This document shows positions 6,683 through 9,838 of a stretch of DNA of 9,838 bases, one piece after another. Every line of letters begins with the position of its first letter. Within the stretch, counting starts at the first letter, position 1. This stretch comes from Mariprofundaceae bacterium (GTDB taxonomy: Bacteria; Pseudomonadota; Zetaproteobacteria; Mariprofundales; Mariprofundaceae): assembly GCA_030950975.1 (NCBI GenBank), contig JAUZQL010000080.1, positions 1 to 9,838 on the forward strand, written 5' to 3'. Below the pieces are notes generated by a model. That model was not told the DNA's origin. It saw only the letters and a program-made list of their open reading frames with translations, and made no database searches. The translations under genes were made by a program, and so were the position numbers.

Positions 6683-9307
6683 ATGAAAACATCGGAAATT
6701 CGTCAGAAATTTTTGGCATTTTTTGCAAGTAAAGGACACGAAGTGGTTGAATCAAGTGCTTTGATTCCACATGGTGATCCAAGCTTGATGTTTACCAACG
6801 CAGGTATGGTACCGTTTAAACATGTCTTTTTAGGCAATGAAAAACGTCCGTATGTTCGCGCAACATCCAGTCAAAAATGTGTGCGTGCAGGTGGTAAACA
6901 CAATGATTTGGAAAATGTTGGGCATACGGCGCGTCATCATACTTTTTTTGAAATGCTGGGTAACTTTTCTTTTGGTGATTATTTTAAAAAAGATGCTATT
7001 CAATATGCATGGGATTTTTTAACCGTTGAACTCAAACTCGACAAAGATCGTTTATTTGTCACTGTTTTTGAAGATGATGATGAAGCTTATGAGCTTTGGA
7101 CAAAAGGCATGGGCATTGCCGAAGATAAAATTGCTCGCATTGGCGCTAAAGATAACTTTTGGAGCATGGGTGATACAGGGCCTTGCGGACCATGCTCTGA
7201 AATTTTCTATGATCATGGTGCTGATGTTTGGGGTGGCCCTCCCGGTACACCTGACGAAGAAGGTGATCGTTATGTGGAAATCTGGAACTTGGTGTTCATG
7301 CAATATGACCGTGATGAACAAGGCACACTCCATCCATTACCTAAGCCATCGGTTGATACAGGTATGGGTTTGGAACGTGTTGCAGCGGTTTTACAAGGTA
7401 CACATGACAACTACAGCATTGATTTATTTCAACATTTGATTGCCGCTGGATGTGATGTCACAGGTGTAACATTTGGTGCCAATAAAGAGCATGACGTATC
7501 GCTACGAGTCTTAGCGGATCATTTGCGCTCCGTGTCATTTTTACTGGCTGATGGCGTATTGCCATCCAATGAAGGGCGTGGTTTTGTGTTGCGTCGTATT
7601 TTGCGCCGTGCATGCCGTCATGGTCGTTTATTGGGGATGAAACAGGCGTTTATGTTTAAGCTTGTACCTGCACTTGTCGCTGAAATGGGTGAGCATTTTA
7701 CAGAGCTTAAAGAAGCGCAAGGGAATATTGAGCAGGTGATTCGCATTGAAGAAGAGCGTTTTATCAAAACCTTGGATAAAGGCTTAACATTGGTTGAACA
7801 AGCTGCCAAAAAAGCAGGTAAGGGTGGTACAATCCCAGGTAAAACGCTGTTTTCTTTGTACGATACCTTTGGCTTCCCCACTGACTTAACCGCCGATATT
7901 TTAAAAGGTCAAAATATTCATTTGGATATGGCTGGTTTTGAAATATGTATGAATGAGCAACGCGAGCGGGCAAGGGCTGCTTGGGGCGGTTCTGGCGAAT
8001 CTACTTTGCCAAAAGCCGTGTTTGAGATTCGTGAACAACGGGGTTCAACTGACTTTTTGGGTTATTCAACACTCAGTGCCGATGGGGCTATTTCAGGTCT
8101 TGTTCAAGGCGATCAAGCCGTCAATCGCATTCAAGAAGGCGATGAAGCATGGTTGATTGCCAACCAAACACCATTTTATGCTGAATCAGGTGGGCAAGTG
8201 GGTGATACAGGTTTTATCACCAGTAACGATGCGACATTTAAAGTCTTTGATACCAAAAAAGTGCTTTCTGATTTATTTATCCATATTGGTAAAGTTATTA
8301 AAGGTTCGTTTGCTGTTGGTGGCACAGCCCATTTTGAAGTTTTGGGTACACGTCGTGAGGCGATTGCCTGCAATCATACAGCCACGCACTTGATGCATTC
8401 CGTGCTTCGCGAAGTCTTGGGTGAGCATGTCAAACAAGCTGGCTCACTGGTGAATGCAGAACGTTTACGTTTTGATTTCAATCATCATGAAGCTGTCACT
8501 GCAGCACAAAAAGCAGATATTGAAGCCAAGGTTAATGCAGAAATTTGGCGTAATGTTGCCGTAGAAACCAATTTAATGACCCAAGATGAAGCGGTGGCTT
8601 CGGGTGCTATGGCATTGTTTGGTGAGAAATATGGTGATGAAGTCCGTGTGGTTTCAGCAGGTTTCTCGACTGAGCTTTGTGGTGGTACGCATGTATCACG
8701 CACGGGCGACATCGGTGTTTTCCGCATCCTTTCTGAAACAGGTATTGCAGCAGGCGTTCGCCGCATCGAAGCAGTCACTCAACAAGCCGCCTTGCAAAGT
8801 TATGTTAGTGATACCCATGCCTTACATGATGTCGCTGGCAAATTAAAAGTACGTCCAACGGAAGCATCCGAAGCGGTGACAACACTGCAAAACAAGCTTA
8901 GAAATGCTGAAAAAGAGTTGCAATCGCTTAAATCCAAAGCATCAACGGGTATTCTTGATGATTTAATCAAAAAAACCGTTGACATCAATGGCGTTAGCTT
9001 GCTCGCAGCCGAAGTCAAAGGCGTGGCAGACATGCGTGATTTCATGGATAAAGCCAAAGGCAAACTCAAATCAGGTGTGATTGTTTTTGGTCAAATCAAC
9101 GGCGAAAAAGTACAACTCATCGCAGGTGTGACGAAAGATTTATTAGGCAGTTACAACGCTGGCAATATCGTACGAGAAGTCGCCATCATCTGCGGTGGCA
9201 AAGGTGGCGGAAAACCTGATATGGCGATGGCAGGTGGTACAGAACCAGCTCAATTAAAAGAAGCTTTAAATGCTGTTGAAACAATTGTTGGGGCTATGAA
9301 AGGCTAG
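6683..9307 (+). CDS. alaS: Alanyl-tRNA synthetase
   Basis: A cytoplasmic class II synthetase that charges tRNA-Ala and hydrolyses mischarged Ser- and Gly-tRNA-Ala. The 874 residues are full length (E. coli 876). The catalytic core (1 to about 460) holds motif 1 near NAGMVPFKHVFLG (39-51), motif 2 from RATSSQKCVRAGG through EMLGNFSFGDYF (59-101) and motif 3 GMGLERVAAVLQG (227-239). The editing domain carries the zinc ligands HTATH (H565, H569) and CGGTH (C666, H670), at almost the same positions as in the E. coli enzyme. The C-terminal C-Ala region, after a helical linker (about 725-755), contains the glycine-rich GGKGGGKPDMAMAGG (838-852). All key residues are intact. It is last in the recA-recX-alaS operon, an order also seen in E. 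coli, and converges on clpA. Confidence 0.98.
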   Translation: MKTSEIRQKFLAFFASKGHEVVESSALIPHGDPSLMFTNAGMVPFKHVFLGNEKRPYVRATSSQKCVRAGGKHNDLENVGHTARHHTFFEMLGNFSFGDYFKKDAIQYAWDFLTVELKLDKDRLFVTVFEDDDEAYELWTKGMGIAEDKIARIGAKDNFWSMGDTGPCGPCSEIFYDHGADVWGGPPGTPDEEGDRYVEIWNLVFMQYDRDEQGTLHPLPKPSVDTGMGLERVAAVLQGTHDNYSIDLFQHLIAAGCDVTGVTFGANKEHDVSLRVLADHLRSVSFLLADGVLPSNEGRGFVLRRILRRACRHGRLLGMKQAFMFKLVPALVAEMGEHFTELKEAQGNIEQVIRIEEERFIKTLDKGLTLVEQAAKKAGKGGTIPGKTLFSLYDTFGFPTDLTADILKGQNIHLDMAGFEICMNEQRERARAAWGGSGESTLPKAVFEIREQRGSTDFLGYSTLSADGAISGLVQGDQAVNRIQEGDEAWLIANQTPFYAESGGQVGDTGFITSNDATFKVFDTKKVLSDLFIHIGKVIKGSFAVGGTAHFEVLGTRREAIACNHTATHLMHSVLREVLGEHVKQAGSLVNAERLRFDFNHHEAVTAAQKADIEAKVNAEIWRNVAVETNLMTQDEAVASGAMALFGEKYGDEVRVVSAGFSTELCGGTHVSRTGDIGVFRILSETGIAAGVRRIEAVTQQAALQSYVSDTHALHDVAGKLKVRPTEASEAVTTLQNKLRNAEKELQSLKSKASTGILDDLIKKTVDINGVSLLAAEVKGVADMRDFMDKAKGKLKSGVIVFGQINGEKVQLIAGVTKDLLGSYNAGNIVREVAIICGGKGGGKPDMAMAGGTEPAQLKEALNAVETIVGAMKG

Positions 9308-9336
9308 AATTATCTTCATGGTTATCAAAGCAACTG

Positions 9337-9362
9337 TAAGGGCGAACCTATGTGTTCGCCCT
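9337..9362. repeat. REP-like palindrome between alaS and clpA, possible bidirectional terminator
   Basis: AGGGCGAAC (9339-9347) and GTTCGCCCT (9354-9362) are perfect 9-bp complements around the 6-nt loop CTATGT. GT before the left arm makes a GTAA head before GGGCGAAC, reminiscent of the GTAG/GGAG heads of repetitive extragenic palindromes linked to TnpA_REP transposases. It is much richer in GC than its surroundings. It stands 31 bases after the alaS stop and 26 from the clpA stop. Neither strand has a proper T run after the stem, so if it terminates transcription it is not a standard intrinsic terminator. Only one copy is present in this window. Confidence 0.6.
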
Positions 9363-9388
9363 ATTCCCAGCTTAGACCTGTTAGAAGC

Positions 9389-9838
9389 TTATGATGCCTC
9401 AACCGTTGATAAAAATTCAATAGCAATATCATCATCAACCACTACCACATGTGCAACGCCGCCTTTTTGTAAATCACCAAATAAAATCGCATCGGCCAAT
9501 GATTTTTTAATTTTATTTTGAATCAAACGTCCCATAGGTCGTGCGCCCATGTGTTCATCATAACCATGTGTTGCAAGCCAAGCTTTGGCCTCATCACTGA
9601 CATCCAATTCAACTTTCTTATCTTGCAACTGCATATCCAGTTCCACTAAAAATTTCTCAGCGACATGCAGTACAGTATCTTTTTTCAAGGATGCAAAAGG
9701 AATCACAGCATCCAAGCGGTTGCGAAATTCAGGGGAAAACAAGTGTTTGATGGCTTCCTCATCACGTCCTTGATTCGATTCAGGATTAAAACCAATGCTG
9801 TTTTGTTGCATTTCAAAAGCACCAGCATTGCTGGTCAT
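9389..9838 (-). CDS. clpA: ATP-dependent Clp protease ATP-binding subunit ClpA, C-terminal part only
   Basis: ClpA is the AAA+ unfoldase that feeds substrates, including N-degron and ssrA-tagged proteins, to the ClpP protease. Only the last 150 or so of about 750 residues are in the window. The Met at the right edge lies in MTSNAG, the equivalent of the MTTNAG block in the second ATPase domain of E. coli ClpA, so it is internal and not the start. Visible features are the arginine-finger block SPEFRNRLD (35-43 of the visible part), the C-terminal small-domain helices, GYDEHMGARPMGR (92-104) with the sensor-2 arginine, and NKIKKSLADAILFG near the end. The short C-terminal tail and the lack of a long middle insertion favour ClpA over ClpB or ClpC, though the diagnostic N-domain is outside the window. 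It converges on alaS across the REP-like hairpin. Confidence 0.92.
   Translation of the reverse strand: MTSNAGAFEMQQNSIGFNPESNQGRDEEAIKHLFSPEFRNRLDAVIPFASLKKDTVLHVAEKFLVELDMQLQDKKVELDVSDEAKAWLATHGYDEHMGARPMGRLIQNKIKKSLADAILFGDLQKGGVAHVVVVDDDIAIEFLSTVEAS

Noticed and set aside
9836..9838. ATG at the right edge taken as the start of a short protein of about 149 residues
   Set aside because: The residues that follow match the interior of the second ClpA ATPase domain, so this Met is internal and the gene continues beyond the window.

Overview
The window reads as ordinary chromosome from a Gram-negative bacterium of moderately low GC content, most likely a proteobacterium. The main reasons are the recA-recX-alaS cluster, a two-domain MaeB-type malic enzyme, a kinase-fold (APH-like) homoserine kinase and ClpA. 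I considered Zetaproteobacteria and Gammaproteobacteria but cannot place it more finely from sequence alone.

Layout. Positions 1-1901 (minus) hold most of a MaeB-type malic enzyme that runs off the left edge. Just upstream, with 17 nt between them, is a multi-pass membrane protein of GT-C / family 39 glycosyltransferase appearance (1919-3322, minus), so the two look like one operon. A 244-nt divergent spacer with a strong hairpin separates them from a small exported protein of unknown function (3567-3872, plus). That gene converges on thrB (4022-4963, minus), and the 149 nt between them is almost filled by a long imperfect inverted repeat. thrB diverges from recA (5182-6204, plus), whose leader carries a candidate operator and two further small stem-loops. 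recA, recX (6216-6680) and alaS (6683-9307) are packed head to tail as one operon. alaS converges on clpA (9389-9838, minus, C-terminal part only) across a perfect REP-like hairpin.

Function. The genes are mostly housekeeping: anaplerotic and NADPH metabolism (MaeB), threonine synthesis (ThrB), recombination and SOS response (RecA and its modulator RecX), translation (AlaRS) and protein quality control (ClpA). No mobile element, CRISPR array, tRNA, rRNA or defence system is visible. I do not see a new multi-gene system. What deserves attention is non-coding structure (the inverted repeat at 3876-4003, the recA leader, the REP-like hairpin at 9337-9362), the unrecognised small exported protein and the unrecognised membrane glycosyltransferase-like protein next to maeB.
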